A DNA stretch of 64,000 bases. It comes from Granulicella sp. dw_53. Lineage in GTDB: Bacteria; Acidobacteriota; Terriglobia; Terriglobales; Acidobacteriaceae. The stretch is taken from the NCBI RefSeq assembly GCF_018449545.1, contig NZ_JAAVUR010000003.1:124001-188000 (forward strand), given 5' to 3'. Each line of letters opens with the position of its first letter. The stretch's first letter is position 1. Below, one piece after another: positions 52,697 to 61,397 of this stretch. The notes under the pieces were generated by a model that was not told the origin of the DNA, did no database searches, and worked only from the letters and a program-made list of their open reading frames with translations. The translations under genes were made by a program, and so were the position numbers.

Positions 52697-54651
52697 AGAT
52701 GCCCGAGACAGTTGCGATTTCCTCTCAAACGCAGCCGGATAGCTCTGTCTTCGACCGCTGGGCGGAGGTTTACGATGCGCAGTCCAATCCCCTGCTCATG
52801 CTGGAGGAGCGGAGCGTCTTGCCACTGCTGCCTGAGTTAGAGGGCAACGATGTTCTGGATGCGGGGTGTGGAACCGGCCGTTGGCTGGTGAAGTTGGAAA
52901 GGTTCCGTCCTGCTTCTCTTACTGGAACGGATTGCTCTGCCGCCATGCTGGAGCATGCTCGAGCGAAGGTCCAGCCTACGACAAAGCTCGAGCGTGGAGA
53001 GTGCTCGACGTTGCCCGGGGAGAACGCCTCTAAGAGTTTTGTGCTGGCTTCTTTCGTGCTCAGTTATCTGGACGATCTGAAGGGATTCGCTCATGAGTGT
53101 GCTCGTGTCCTTCGATCGGATGGGTCGTTAGTTATCTCCGATATGCATCCCGCGACCGCATCGGAGCGAGGCTGGACACGAAGCTTCTCTGTAGATGGTG
53201 CCAGGGTAGAGATCGCTACGTACCCTCGTTCTCTTGAGGAGATTGTCTCCATATTTGAAGAGAGTGGATTCGAGGTTCAGACTTTATTAGAGCCATCCTT
53301 TTCTGGGCCGGAGCGGACCCTCTTCGAGGATGCTGGAAAACTTGAGGAGTATGAAGGGCTCGTTGGCGTTGCCGCTATATACATCTTGAAGTTGCGGAAA
53401 CGGCAGTCGCAGCCATTCACAAGCTCTTCTCGTTCGAATATGCAACTGACCAACGCACGTATTGGTACGGGAGCCAGTACGTGGAAGGATGGGGTACTTC
53501 GGATCGAGGATGGCTACATCATCTCCGTTCGTGAAAGCGCTGATAGTGCAGTACCGACACTTGATCTGAATGGCTATGTGCTTCTTCCTGGCTTGATCAA
53601 TGCACACGAACATTTGGAGTTTGGGCTGTTTCCAAGGCTCGGACGCGGTGCAGAGGCGCCTTGCTATCGAAACTCGACGGAGTGGGCTCAGGAGATTCAT
53701 GAGATCCACGCAGATGTCATCGAGCGATATAGGCAAATTCCTAAAGCTATTCATCTGTGGTGGGGGGCAATCCGTAATCTCCTTTGTGGCGTAACGACGG
53801 TTTGTCATCACAACCCTTTGCACGAGGAACTCACTCTTTCCGATTTTCCTGTTCATGTTGTCTCCCGCTTCGGCTGGTCGCACTCTTTGTCGTTCGATCC
53901 GCATCTTGTCGAAAGATTTCGGTGGACGCCGAAGGATCAACCCTTTCTTCTCCATGCCGCGGAGGGGGTCGATGAAGCGAGTCGAGGCGAGATCTCCACG
54001 CTTGACGCGATGGAGGTACTGGATGAACGTACCGTTCTCATCCATGGATTAGCGTGCGCGGCAGAGGAGATCGCTCTGCTGAACCGGCGTGGAGTATCGC
54101 TGGTTGTTTGTCCTACGTCTAACCGATTTCTCTTTGCGGAGGCTCCTACACGCGATTTGCTTACTTCGGTCGAGCGATTGGCACTTGGTAGCGACTCCCC
54201 GATTACAGCGGCGGGTGATCTGCTCGATGAGGCTCGGTACCTTCATACAGAGGTTGGCCTTGATCCTGCCGCGGTCTACGACATGGTGACTTCCGGCCCT
54301 GCGAAGATGCTTCACTTAAAAGAGAACCAAGGACAGATTGCAGAGTTCGGAGTGGCCGATCTGATTGCTGTGCGTGGCGATCATGACACTCCTGCCGTGG
54401 CGCTTGTGGGGCTCACCTTTGTGGACGTTGAGTTGGTTGTGATCTCAGGTCGGGTGCAGATGGTCTCTCCTCCTCTCTATGAACGCCTGCCACAGGAGCT
54501 CCGCTCCGGCATGCAACTTCTTGAAGTAGCCGGCCAGCAACGCTGGATTCGAGCTCCGCTGGAGATGTTGTTTGAGGCGGCGGAGGAGGTTCTCGGCCAA
54601 GGCAAACTCTTGCTTGCTGAGAGGGAGGTGCGTTATCTCGGTACTCTATGA
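52693..54651 (+). CDS. Methyltransferase-amidohydrolase fusion
   Basis: A 652-residue bifunctional protein starting at GTG 52693. Residues 1-240 are a class I methyltransferase (VLDAGCGTGRWLVKLERF, GTDCSAAMLEHARAKV, VLRSDGSLVISDMHP). After a Ser-rich linker, residues 250-652 are a metal-dependent amidohydrolase of the chlorohydrolase/deaminase subgroup: PGLINAHEHLEFG, FLLHAAEG, IHGLACAAEEIALLNRRG, CPTSNRFLF and GSDSPIT supply the metal ligands. I know of no described enzyme with this fusion. The two activities probably act on one intermediate. Confidence 0.88.
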   Translation: MKMPETVAISSQTQPDSSVFDRWAEVYDAQSNPLLMLEERSVLPLLPELEGNDVLDAGCGTGRWLVKLERFRPASLTGTDCSAAMLEHARAKVQPTTKLERGECSTLPGENASKSFVLASFVLSYLDDLKGFAHECARVLRSDGSLVISDMHPATASERGWTRSFSVDGARVEIATYPRSLEEIVSIFEESGFEVQTLLEPSFSGPERTLFEDAGKLEEYEGLVGVAAIYILKLRKRQSQPFTSSSRSNMQLTNARIGTGASTWKDGVLRIEDGYIISVRESADSAVPTLDLNGYVLLPGLINAHEHLEFGLFPRLGRGAEAPCYRNSTEWAQEIHEIHADVIERYRQIPKAIHLWWGAIRNLLCGVTTVCHHNPLHEELTLSDFPVHVVSRFGWSHSLSFDPHLVERFRWTPKDQPFLLHAAEGVDEASRGEISTLDAMEVLDERTVLIHGLACAAEEIALLNRRGVSLVVCPTSNRFLFAEAPTRDLLTSVERLALGSDSPITAAGDLLDEARYLHTEVGLDPAAVYDMVTSGPAKMLHLKENQGQIAEFGVADLIAVRGDHDTPAVALVGLTFVDVELVVISGRVQMVSPPLYERLPQELRSGMQLLEVAGQQRWIRAPLEMLFEAAEEVLGQGKLLLAEREVRYLGTL

Positions 54652-55663
54652 CATTCAACCCGCGCCGACTAATCATCTCGAGCGATCACGCATCGTCGCG
54701 CTTCCGATCCTCCTGATTAACGTTCATAGTCAGTGCAATTGCCGTTGCGTGATGTGCGACATCTGGAAGCGGAAGGATGGGCGAGAGTTTCATGCTGCCG
54801 ATCTTGAACGGCATCGCGAGTCAATACGAGCGCTCGGGGTGAAGCACGTTGTGCTTTCGGGCGGAGAACCTCTGCTGAATCGGGAGTTGGAGGCGATTTG
54901 TGGTTTCTTCCGCGAACTGAATCTTCGTATTACGCTGCTTACGACAGGGCTCCTGCTGGAGAAGCGTGCAGAGCTGGTGACTGCGGGTTTCGACGATATC
55001 ATCATCTCGATTGATGGCCCGGCGGAGGTCCATGACAGGATTCGACGTGTCCGCGGGGCCTTCCAAACGATTGGAAGAGGGATAGCAGCGGTACGGAGAC
55101 GCCGGCCCGAGATTCCGATATCGTGCCGGACCACGGTACAAAAGTCGAACCATGCTGATCTGCGCGCCACGGTCGCCGCGGCAAGGTCGCTCGGGCTTGA
55201 TAGCATCTCCTTTCTCGCTGCGGATATTTCGTCGGCGGCCTTCAACCGGGAGGAGCGTTGGGCGCCTGAACGTCAGGATGAGATCACTCTTACCAGAGCT
55301 GAGTTAATCGCCCTGGAAGAAGAGGTCGAACTCTTGATTCGGATGCATCAGGACGATATTGATAGCGGTTTTATTGCTGAAAACAAAGCGAAGCTGCGAA
55401 GGATTGGCGATCGCTTTCGCGAGCATCTGGAAGGGATACCCCCCAAGGCCCCGATCTGCAATGCTCCTTGGGTCTCTGCGGTAATCGAAGTCGATGGGAG
55501 TGTTCGGCCTTGCTTCTTCCATCCTCCCGTCGGCAATGTGGATCGACAGACCTTGGAAGAAGCTGTTAATGGAGAGGCGGCTCTGAGCTTCCGCAGCCGC
55601 TTAAAGGTGGCCAGTAATCCTACCTGCCAGCGTTGTGTCTGCTCGCTGAACTACCAGTCGTGA
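54572..55663 (+). CDS. Radical SAM protein with SPASM-like C-terminus
   Basis: About 363 residues from TTG 54572 (GGAG upstream), overlapping the fusion gene by 80 bases; the true start may be later. The 4Fe-4S cysteines are C55, C59, C62 (CNCRCVMC), and LSGGEPLLNRELEAICGF and IIISIDGPAEVHDRIRR are barrel motifs. C-terminal cysteines (APICNAPWVSAVIEVDGS, RPCFFHPP, CQRCVCSL) form a SPASM/twitch-type auxiliary cluster region. It lacks the B12-binding domain. SPASM enzymes often modify peptides but also small molecules. Confidence 0.88.
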   Translation: MRRRRRFSAKANSCLLRGRCVISVLYDIQPAPTNHLERSRIVALPILLINVHSQCNCRCVMCDIWKRKDGREFHAADLERHRESIRALGVKHVVLSGGEPLLNRELEAICGFFRELNLRITLLTTGLLLEKRAELVTAGFDDIIISIDGPAEVHDRIRRVRGAFQTIGRGIAAVRRRRPEIPISCRTTVQKSNHADLRATVAAARSLGLDSISFLAADISSAAFNREERWAPERQDEITLTRAELIALEEEVELLIRMHQDDIDSGFIAENKAKLRRIGDRFREHLEGIPPKAPICNAPWVSAVIEVDGSVRPCFFHPPVGNVDRQTLEEAVNGEAALSFRSRLKVASNPTCQRCVCSLNYQS

Positions 55664-55779
55664 TGGAGTCTGGGAGACAGGGTTCTATGCCTGGCTTGAC
55701 ACGCCACGGGTCCGTTTCGTTATCTCTGGCTTGGTCGTACAAATTGCAGGTGGCCCCTGTTGACCCCCGGATTTCAGAG

Positions 55780-55943
55780 CGGTATATTCCAGATATCTGG
55801 TGTTCGGGAAGACGGTGCAAATCCGTCACTACCCCGTAACTGTAAGCGCTGAGAACTTAGCACTTAGGGTCACTGGGACGAAAGTCCTGGGAAGGCCGCC
55901 CAAGTTCAACGAAGCTCAAGTCAGGAGACCGGCCAGATGATTT
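55780..55943 (+). ncRNA. Cobalamin riboswitch
   Basis: The aptamer landmarks occur in order: GGTGTTCGGGAAGACGGTGC, AAATCCGTCACTACCCCGTA, ACTGTAAGCGC, CACTGGGACGAAAGTCCTGG, GAAGGCCGCC and the B12 box AGTCAGGAGACCGGCC. It precedes cobU by 135 bases. A hairpin TTCAACT/AGTTGAA (55953-55976) follows and may belong to the expression platform; no T-run is seen, so control may be at translation initiation. Confidence 0.92.
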
Positions 55944-56078
55944 CGGGCTTAATTCAACTTCGCTGGGAGAGTTGAAGAGCGTATCCGTGTGATCCCTACG
56001 GGATGTCTGCGGAAGCTGCCTCCTTATTATTCCCGCTCGGCCTCCGGTCCTTTTGCCACTGGATGCAAGGAGCGATGT

Positions 56079-56642
56079 ATGCAGCAGCGCCAACCCGCTT
56101 CCGTGACTCTTGTGCTCGGCGGCGTTCGCAGTGGCAAGAGCCGCTTTGCACAACGAATTGCCGAGCGTTCGCTTCGCGTCACATTTGTCGCGACAGCAGA
56201 ACGACGTGACGATGCCGAGATGCACGCCAAGATTGAGCGGCATCGTGCCGAACGACCTGAGACCTGGGCGACGATAGAGGAGCCGCTCCAACTGGCACAG
56301 ACCATTCAGGCCGCGAGTCTCGACTGCGATGTCCTCCTGATTGACTGCCTTACGCTATTCGCATCGAACCTTCTCGAGGCTCATGGCGAAGACTCCTTGC
56401 GGCTTCAAGCTCAAATCGATGAGCTTTGTTTAGCGCTTCAATCGGCGCAGTGTTCCGTCGTACTTGTGTCTAACGAGGTGGGAAGCGGCGTTGTTCCAGC
56501 CTATGAGCTGGGCCGACGATTCCGGGATCTCGTTGGAGAGATTAACCAGCGGGTCGCTTCGGTTGCGGATACAGTGCTCTTGATGGTCGCAGGACTTCCC
56601 TTCCCGCTCAAGGGCTCCGTTCCCGCGGAGGTTCGGCCGTGA
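56079..56642 (+). CDS. cobU: Adenosylcobinamide kinase/adenosylcobinamide-phosphate guanylyltransferase
   Basis: A 187-residue bifunctional enzyme that phosphorylates and then guanylylates adenosylcobinamide. The P-loop GGVRSGKSRFAQ lies near the N-terminus, followed by the guanylylation-site region ERHRAERPETWATIEEP, then DVLLIDCLTL and VSNEVGSGVVPAYELGRRF. The ATG at 56079 has AAGGAG seven bases upstream; an ATG at 55989 lies in the leader. First gene of the riboswitch-controlled operon; it overlaps the next gene by GTGA. Confidence 0.95.
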   Translation: MQQRQPASVTLVLGGVRSGKSRFAQRIAERSLRVTFVATAERRDDAEMHAKIERHRAERPETWATIEEPLQLAQTIQAASLDCDVLLIDCLTLFASNLLEAHGEDSLRLQAQIDELCLALQSAQCSVVLVSNEVGSGVVPAYELGRRFRDLVGEINQRVASVADTVLLMVAGLPFPLKGSVPAEVRP

Positions 56643-58030
56643 AGGGTTTCCTCATCGCCGGCACCGCAAGCGGAGTGGGCAAGACGACCGCCACGCTCGC
56701 GATTCTGGCTGCGATGCGACGGCGAGGATTGATCGTCCAGCCGTTCAAAGGGGGACCTGATTTTCTTGATACAGGTCACCACAGCCGTATTGCCGGCCGG
56801 CCGGCGCGAAACCTCGATACATGGATGCTTTCGGTAGCAGCGAATAAAGATGTCCTACGCGATGCGGCTCAAGGGGCGAACGTAGTAGTTGTCGAAGGCA
56901 TGATGGGCTTGTTCGATGGTAAAGATGGAGCTACCGAAGCGGGCAGCAGCGCCGAGATTGCCAAGGTGCTTCAACTTCCTGTAGTGCTGGTGCTCGATGC
57001 GAGCAAGAGTGCGCGGAGCATCGCTGCTGTCTTACTAGGCTTCGAATTTTTCGATTCGGAGCTTTCGTTGGCTGGGGTGATTCTTAATCGAGTCGCCAGC
57101 GAACGTCACTTCAAGATGCTTGAAGCTGCAATTCTCTCCAGGTGCAAGACGCCAATTCTGGGGTGGCTGCCACGAAATCCCGCTATCTCTATCCCGGAGC
57201 GACATCTGGGGCTCCAAGCGGTGGAGGAGGCTGATGATTCCCATACCGATGATGAGCAGATTGACGCACTCGCCGCGATGGCAGAGAAGCATTGCGCGTT
57301 GGATCGGATGTTGGAGCTCGAATGTGGCCTCGACCCGGCTTCCTCAACAATAGGAGCGCCTGAGGCAGAAGCTACTTCTATCCGAATTGGAGTGGCACGC
57401 GATCGGGCATTCAGTTTTTATTATGAAGACAATCTAGATCTGCTGCGACAGCAGGGTGCGGAGATCGTTCCATTTAGCCCGATAAGCGACTCCTCCCTCC
57501 CTGCGGATATTGATGCGCTCTATCTTGGGGGCGGGTATCCCGAGCTATATGCGGAACAGCTAAGTGCGAATATCTCGATGCATCGATCGATTCGCAATTT
57601 CGTCGCGACGCAGCGGCCTGTCTATGCCGAGTGCGGTGGAATGATCTATCTCTCCCAGCAACTCATAACTGCTGATGGGCAAGTACACGCGATGACAGGC
57701 GTGCTTCCCTTCGAGATGGAGATGACCAACAAGTTGGTTCAGTTTGGCTATGTGACAGTGGAGCTGATGCGTGATTGCCTGCTGGGCGACCGCGGCACTG
57801 TTGTACGAGGTCATAGCTTTCACTATTCACGAATTACAAATCAACCTATTGCGGCGACGAACTATCGTGTGCAATATTCCCTCTCTGGACGAGAAGAGGA
57901 TGAGGGGTACGGACTCAGCAACGTGCTCGCGAGCTATATCCATCTTCATTTTCGCGCCGCACCAAAGGCTGCGCAGCATTTTGTTGAGACTGCCCGCAAC
58001 ACGAAGATACTAGAGACATTGACACGATGA
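56639..58030 (+). CDS. cobB: Cobyrinic acid a,c-diamide synthase
   Basis: A 463-residue amidotransferase (CobB/CbiA) starting at GTG 56639. The N-terminal ATP-binding P-loop AGTASGVGKTTATLAILAAM and the motif EGMMGLFDGKDG are clear. The C-terminal class I glutamine amidotransferase-like domain has LYLGGGYPELYAEQLSANIS and the nucleophile in YAECGGMIYL. Which of the two names applies (aerobic or anaerobic route) cannot be told here. Overlaps the following small ORF by ATGA. Confidence 0.93.
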   Translation: MKGFLIAGTASGVGKTTATLAILAAMRRRGLIVQPFKGGPDFLDTGHHSRIAGRPARNLDTWMLSVAANKDVLRDAAQGANVVVVEGMMGLFDGKDGATEAGSSAEIAKVLQLPVVLVLDASKSARSIAAVLLGFEFFDSELSLAGVILNRVASERHFKMLEAAILSRCKTPILGWLPRNPAISIPERHLGLQAVEEADDSHTDDEQIDALAAMAEKHCALDRMLELECGLDPASSTIGAPEAEATSIRIGVARDRAFSFYYEDNLDLLRQQGAEIVPFSPISDSSLPADIDALYLGGGYPELYAEQLSANISMHRSIRNFVATQRPVYAECGGMIYLSQQLITADGQVHAMTGVLPFEMEMTNKLVQFGYVTVELMRDCLLGDRGTVVRGHSFHYSRITNQPIAATNYRVQYSLSGREEDEGYGLSNVLASYIHLHFRAAPKAAQHFVETARNTKILETLTR

Positions 58031-58152
58031 AACGATCTATACTTATTCTTCTCGCGACCCTCGACGTATTACCCTCCCATGGCAGCTCTACGGCGACTAA
58101 TGTGGCCGGTCGCGCCGCTATCATCCAGGATTCATTCATGGAGACTCTATGA
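58027..58152 (+). CDS. Small ORF (41 residues) coupled between cobB and cobT
   Basis: The ATG at 58027 overlaps the cobB stop and the TGA at 58150-58152 overlaps the cobT ATG at 58149, so the ORF fits exactly into the coupled chain. The peptide begins like a short signal sequence (MKRSILILLATLDVLPSHGS) and ends in QDSFMETL. It may be a real small protein or only a coupling device. Its tight overlaps match those of every other junction in the operon. Confidence 0.5.
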   Translation: MKRSILILLATLDVLPSHGSSTATNVAGRAAIIQDSFMETL

Positions 58153-59231
58153 CTAACTTGAGGACTACCACCATAGAGCAGATCGCGCATGGCATCGTTG
58201 CCCCCAGCGAGGTTTGGCGGCAACAAGCATTAACATATCTCGATACTCTTACCAAGCCACTGGGTAGTCTTGGACAGCTTGAAGAACTGGCGGCCCAGAT
58301 TGTAGCCATCCGTCAAGAGAGGTTTGCTGAAGAGATTAAAAAAGGGGTCTATGTCTTCGCCGCAGATCACGGCATTACTGCCGAAGGCGTGAGTGCCTAC
58401 CCACGCGAAGTTACGTACCAGATGGTCTTGAATTTTCTGGCTAAGGGCGCTGCCGTCAATGTGCTTGCACAACTACATCATGTGGATTTATGCGTTGTGG
58501 ATGTGGGAGTGGATGCGGATTTTCAAGACGTTCCAGGCCTGCTGCACCATAAGGTCTCCAGAGGCACGCGCAACATGCTCCATGAGTCCGCCATGACCGA
58601 TGACGAGCTCGCCCAGGCCCTTGCGATAGGGAAGGAGATTGGAGACCGCGCCTTCGCTGCAGGGCAGACGATGATTGCCATCGGAGAGATGGGGATCGGC
58701 AACACAACGTCCGCGAGCGCGATTACCTGCGCTGTTACCGGTGTTGCGGCGACAGAGACGACAGGGCGTGGTGCGGGAGTCAGCCCTGAGGCTCATGCTC
58801 ATAAGATGGGCGTCGTGCAGGCCATCGTAGAGAGACACTTTGGAGAGCCTTCTTCGGATCGATCTCCGCTCGAGATTCTCCGCTGTGTGGGTGGACTTGA
58901 GATAGCCGCCATGGCAGGCACCATCCTCGCTGCGGCGCGGCACCAACTTGTAATCGTCGCAGATGGCTTCATCTCAACAGCCGCTGCTGCCCTGGCAGTT
59001 GCGATCTCCCCCGAGGTGCGGGGTTATCTTATCGCTGGACATCAATCCGAGGAACCAGGGCACAAGCTTCTGCTCAACCACTTGAAGCTTACGCCTGTGC
59101 TCAAGCTCAATATGCGCTTGGGAGAAGGGACGGGCGCTGTCCTGGCGATGCCGGTTCTCGAATCCGCCATGGCACTCTATACGCAGATGGCGACCTTCAG
59201 TTCGGCAGGCGTAAGCGGAGCTTCGCAATGA
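58149..59231 (+). CDS. cobT: Nicotinate-nucleotide--dimethylbenzimidazole phosphoribosyltransferase
   Basis: A 360-residue enzyme that makes alpha-ribazole phosphate from dimethylbenzimidazole and NaMN. It shows KPLGSLGQLEELAAQIVAIR, the substrate loop GVYVFAADHGITAEGVSAYP, GEMGIGNTTSASAITCAVTG and TGRGAGVSPEAHAHKMGVV. A Glu of the C-terminal region (LRLGEGTGAVLAMPVLES) matches the catalytic base region. Together with bluB in the same operon it supplies the lower ligand. Overlaps cobS by ATGA. Confidence 0.96.
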   Translation: MTNLRTTTIEQIAHGIVAPSEVWRQQALTYLDTLTKPLGSLGQLEELAAQIVAIRQERFAEEIKKGVYVFAADHGITAEGVSAYPREVTYQMVLNFLAKGAAVNVLAQLHHVDLCVVDVGVDADFQDVPGLLHHKVSRGTRNMLHESAMTDDELAQALAIGKEIGDRAFAAGQTMIAIGEMGIGNTTSASAITCAVTGVAATETTGRGAGVSPEAHAHKMGVVQAIVERHFGEPSSDRSPLEILRCVGGLEIAAMAGTILAAARHQLVIVADGFISTAAAALAVAISPEVRGYLIAGHQSEEPGHKLLLNHLKLTPVLKLNMRLGEGTGAVLAMPVLESAMALYTQMATFSSAGVSGASQ

Positions 59232-60007
59232 GCTTCGCCACATCCATGGCGAGAGGATGGTCGGATTTCATTTCGGCCATCCAGTTTCTTACGCGCATTC
59301 CGGTTCCATCGCAACCATACGAAGCTGATTCACTTTCGAGGGCGGTAAAGTTCTTTCCTTTTGTTGGAGTGCTTGTAGGCGGAAGCGCTGCCTTGCTCAA
59401 TCTTCTGCTTCTTGCCCATCTACCAAGACTCGTCACTGCATTTTTTGTGTTGATCTTTCTGGTACTGATAACAGGCTGCTTGCACGAGGATGGCCTGGCC
59501 GACACGGCCGACGGCTTCGGAGGCGGATGGAGTCGCGAGCAAATTCTTCTTATACTGCGTGATAGCCGTATTGGCAGCTATGGAGCAGCGGCGATTATCT
59601 TTAGCCTCGTTGGCCGCCTACTTCTACTCTCCTCACTTCCATTGATGCAAATTGCGCACTATCTTATCGTGGCTCATGTTTTGTGCCGTTGGACGACACT
59701 GCCGCTGAGTTACTTTCTGCCGTCCGCGCGTACTCAAGAGATATCGGAAGCTAATGGACAGGGTGCGCGGATCGCTCAACTCACTTCAACGGGAACTCTG
59801 GTTGGCGGCACGCTCTTTAGTTTTGCTGTTGCGATCTTATTTCTACGTGGTCACGCAGTCGCTCCTATTGTGAGTGCCATTACTCTGGCTCTGCTCACAG
59901 GCCTTTACTATAAAAAACGCATCGGCGGCGTAACAGGCGATTGTTTTGGCGCGACGAACCAACTTACCGAAATTGGCGTGTATGTGTGCGGAGTGTGGAC
60001 TCTATGA
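59228..60007 (+). CDS. cobS: Adenosylcobinamide-GDP ribazoletransferase (cobalamin synthase)
   Basis: A 259-residue polytopic membrane enzyme joining alpha-ribazole to adenosylcobinamide-GDP. The family motif appears as HEDGLADTADGFGGGWSREQ, with DSRIGSYGAAAIIFSLVGRL and GGVTGDCFGATNQLTEIGVY. Five to six hydrophobic segments follow the usual CobS pattern. Starts inside the cobT stop and ends inside the cobC start. Confidence 0.95.
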   Translation: MSFATSMARGWSDFISAIQFLTRIPVPSQPYEADSLSRAVKFFPFVGVLVGGSAALLNLLLLAHLPRLVTAFFVLIFLVLITGCLHEDGLADTADGFGGGWSREQILLILRDSRIGSYGAAAIIFSLVGRLLLLSSLPLMQIAHYLIVAHVLCRWTTLPLSYFLPSARTQEISEANGQGARIAQLTSTGTLVGGTLFSFAVAILFLRGHAVAPIVSAITLALLTGLYYKKRIGGVTGDCFGATNQLTEIGVYVCGVWTL

Positions 60008-60576
60008 CCAGCCTCCACTTTATACGGCATGCGGAGACGGATATGGCTGGCAGATTCTGCGGGCATTCCGATCCGCCAATCAATGCAATAGGGGTGCAGC
60101 AGATCTGTCGTCTTGCCGAATCTATTCAACCTGCTTCCATCCATGCGATCTACTGCAGTGATCTGCGGCGGGCTGTGGTCACAGCGGAGGCACTCGCAAA
60201 GACTTTCGCTGTCCCAATTATAAGAAGACGAAACCTGCGCGAGATTGACTTCGGCGATTGGGAAGGTCTTAGTTGGAATGAAATCGAGCTGCGTGACCCT
60301 ACTTATGCGAGCAATTGGATCAAAGATTTTCCGAATCTATCTGCACCGGGTGGGGAGCCGTTTGCGGACTTTGAGATGAGGGTGTGGGACGAGATAGAGG
60401 AACTCCTTTCTTTTGCGAGATTCGGGCGGATTGCGGTTGTTACACATGCAGGAGTTATGCGAGTTGCACTTAGGAGATTTTTCAATTGTAGCGAGCAGGA
60501 GGCGTGGAGCCGTACAGAGGCTTATTGTTCCTCCTTCGTGTTCGAAGATGTCGCTACGCCACAGGAGGTGGCTTGA
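60004..60576 (+). CDS. cobC: Alpha-ribazole phosphatase
   Basis: A 190-residue histidine phosphatase starting at ATG 60004. The catalytic motif is FIRHAETDMAGRFCGHSDPP; further conserved parts are CSDLRRAVVTAEAL, REIDFGDWEGLSWNE and VVTHAGVMRVALRRF. It dephosphorylates alpha-ribazole phosphate (or adenosylcobalamin phosphate). Overlaps its neighbours on both sides. Confidence 0.92.
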   Translation: MTSLHFIRHAETDMAGRFCGHSDPPINAIGVQQICRLAESIQPASIHAIYCSDLRRAVVTAEALAKTFAVPIIRRRNLREIDFGDWEGLSWNEIELRDPTYASNWIKDFPNLSAPGGEPFADFEMRVWDEIEELLSFARFGRIAVVTHAGVMRVALRRFFNCSEQEAWSRTEAYCSSFVFEDVATPQEVA

Positions 60577-61397
60577 TGAGTCGCCAGAGGGTTCAGGTGC
60601 GCGAGTTGGCCGCCTGGGATTTAGATGATTACTCCTATCGCCCCCTCACCTTCGAAAGCAAGAAGCTATCGGAGAGACAACATCTTCCAGGACGCCGGTC
60701 TTCCTTTCGGCAGTCGGAAGTCATGCTCCAAAAGGAGTCAGCCGAACTTCGCGATCTTTTCTCGCCTCAAGCGCGGAGATCGGATCTTCTCGTTGAGATG
60801 ACTGGGCTGGATTGGTCGCTTGGCGTTGTGGATCTGCGCCAACTCCTAGCTTTTCAGCGGAGGCTTTTCTTCAACTCTACGTTTGTTCAAGCTCCGGCTC
60901 CTGCCGCACGAGATTGGCCGGCTTTGCTGGCTTTTTCGTTTGGTCCGTCAAAGCCGGTGGAGTGCGATATGGCGCACGATGCTGACACCAAGACATTTGT
61001 TCTGAGGTCAAGCAATCCAAATCTGCATTTTCGGACCACCAACGATGCTGCTGCGCCGCTCGAAGTCCACGCAGGAGGGCCATTCTTCGAGGTAGCCTGC
61101 TATCGTGGCAGGTGGTTCCTACGCGATGGATATCATCGCGCCTACAATCTGTTAAAGGCTGGCGTGTTCGAGATTCCTGCAGTGATCGTCCAAGCCAGGA
61201 CGATCGAAGAGCTTGGCGCTACTCAACCTTGGTTCTTCTCTGAAGAGGTGCTTTTCTCGGAGGCTCCGCCGTACGTTTCGGATTTCCTGGACGACGAGCT
61301 GATATTCGAATACGATCGTCCTCCGCTCATCAAGACACTTCGCGTTACATTGGAAGAGATCCTCGCACCAGCATCAATGACAGGAGAACAATTATGA
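60576..61397 (+). CDS. Unknown protein with ParB/Srx-like segment in the cobalamin operon
   Basis: A 273-residue protein from the ATG at 60576, which overlaps the cobC stop by one base. The best recognisable part is RGRWFLRDGYHRAYNLLKAG followed by VFEIPAVIVQA, which has the look of a ParB/sulfiredoxin nucleotide-binding motif (DGxHR). The N-terminal half (GLDWSLGVVDLRQLLAFQRR) is unfamiliar. Tight coupling to cobC and the adenosyltransferase gene implies a role linked to cobalamin or to its consumers, but none can be assigned. Confidence 0.7.
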   Translation: MSRQRVQVRELAAWDLDDYSYRPLTFESKKLSERQHLPGRRSSFRQSEVMLQKESAELRDLFSPQARRSDLLVEMTGLDWSLGVVDLRQLLAFQRRLFFNSTFVQAPAPAARDWPALLAFSFGPSKPVECDMAHDADTKTFVLRSSNPNLHFRTTNDAAAPLEVHAGGPFFEVACYRGRWFLRDGYHRAYNLLKAGVFEIPAVIVQARTIEELGATQPWFFSEEVLFSEAPPYVSDFLDDELIFEYDRPPLIKTLRVTLEEILAPASMTGEQL

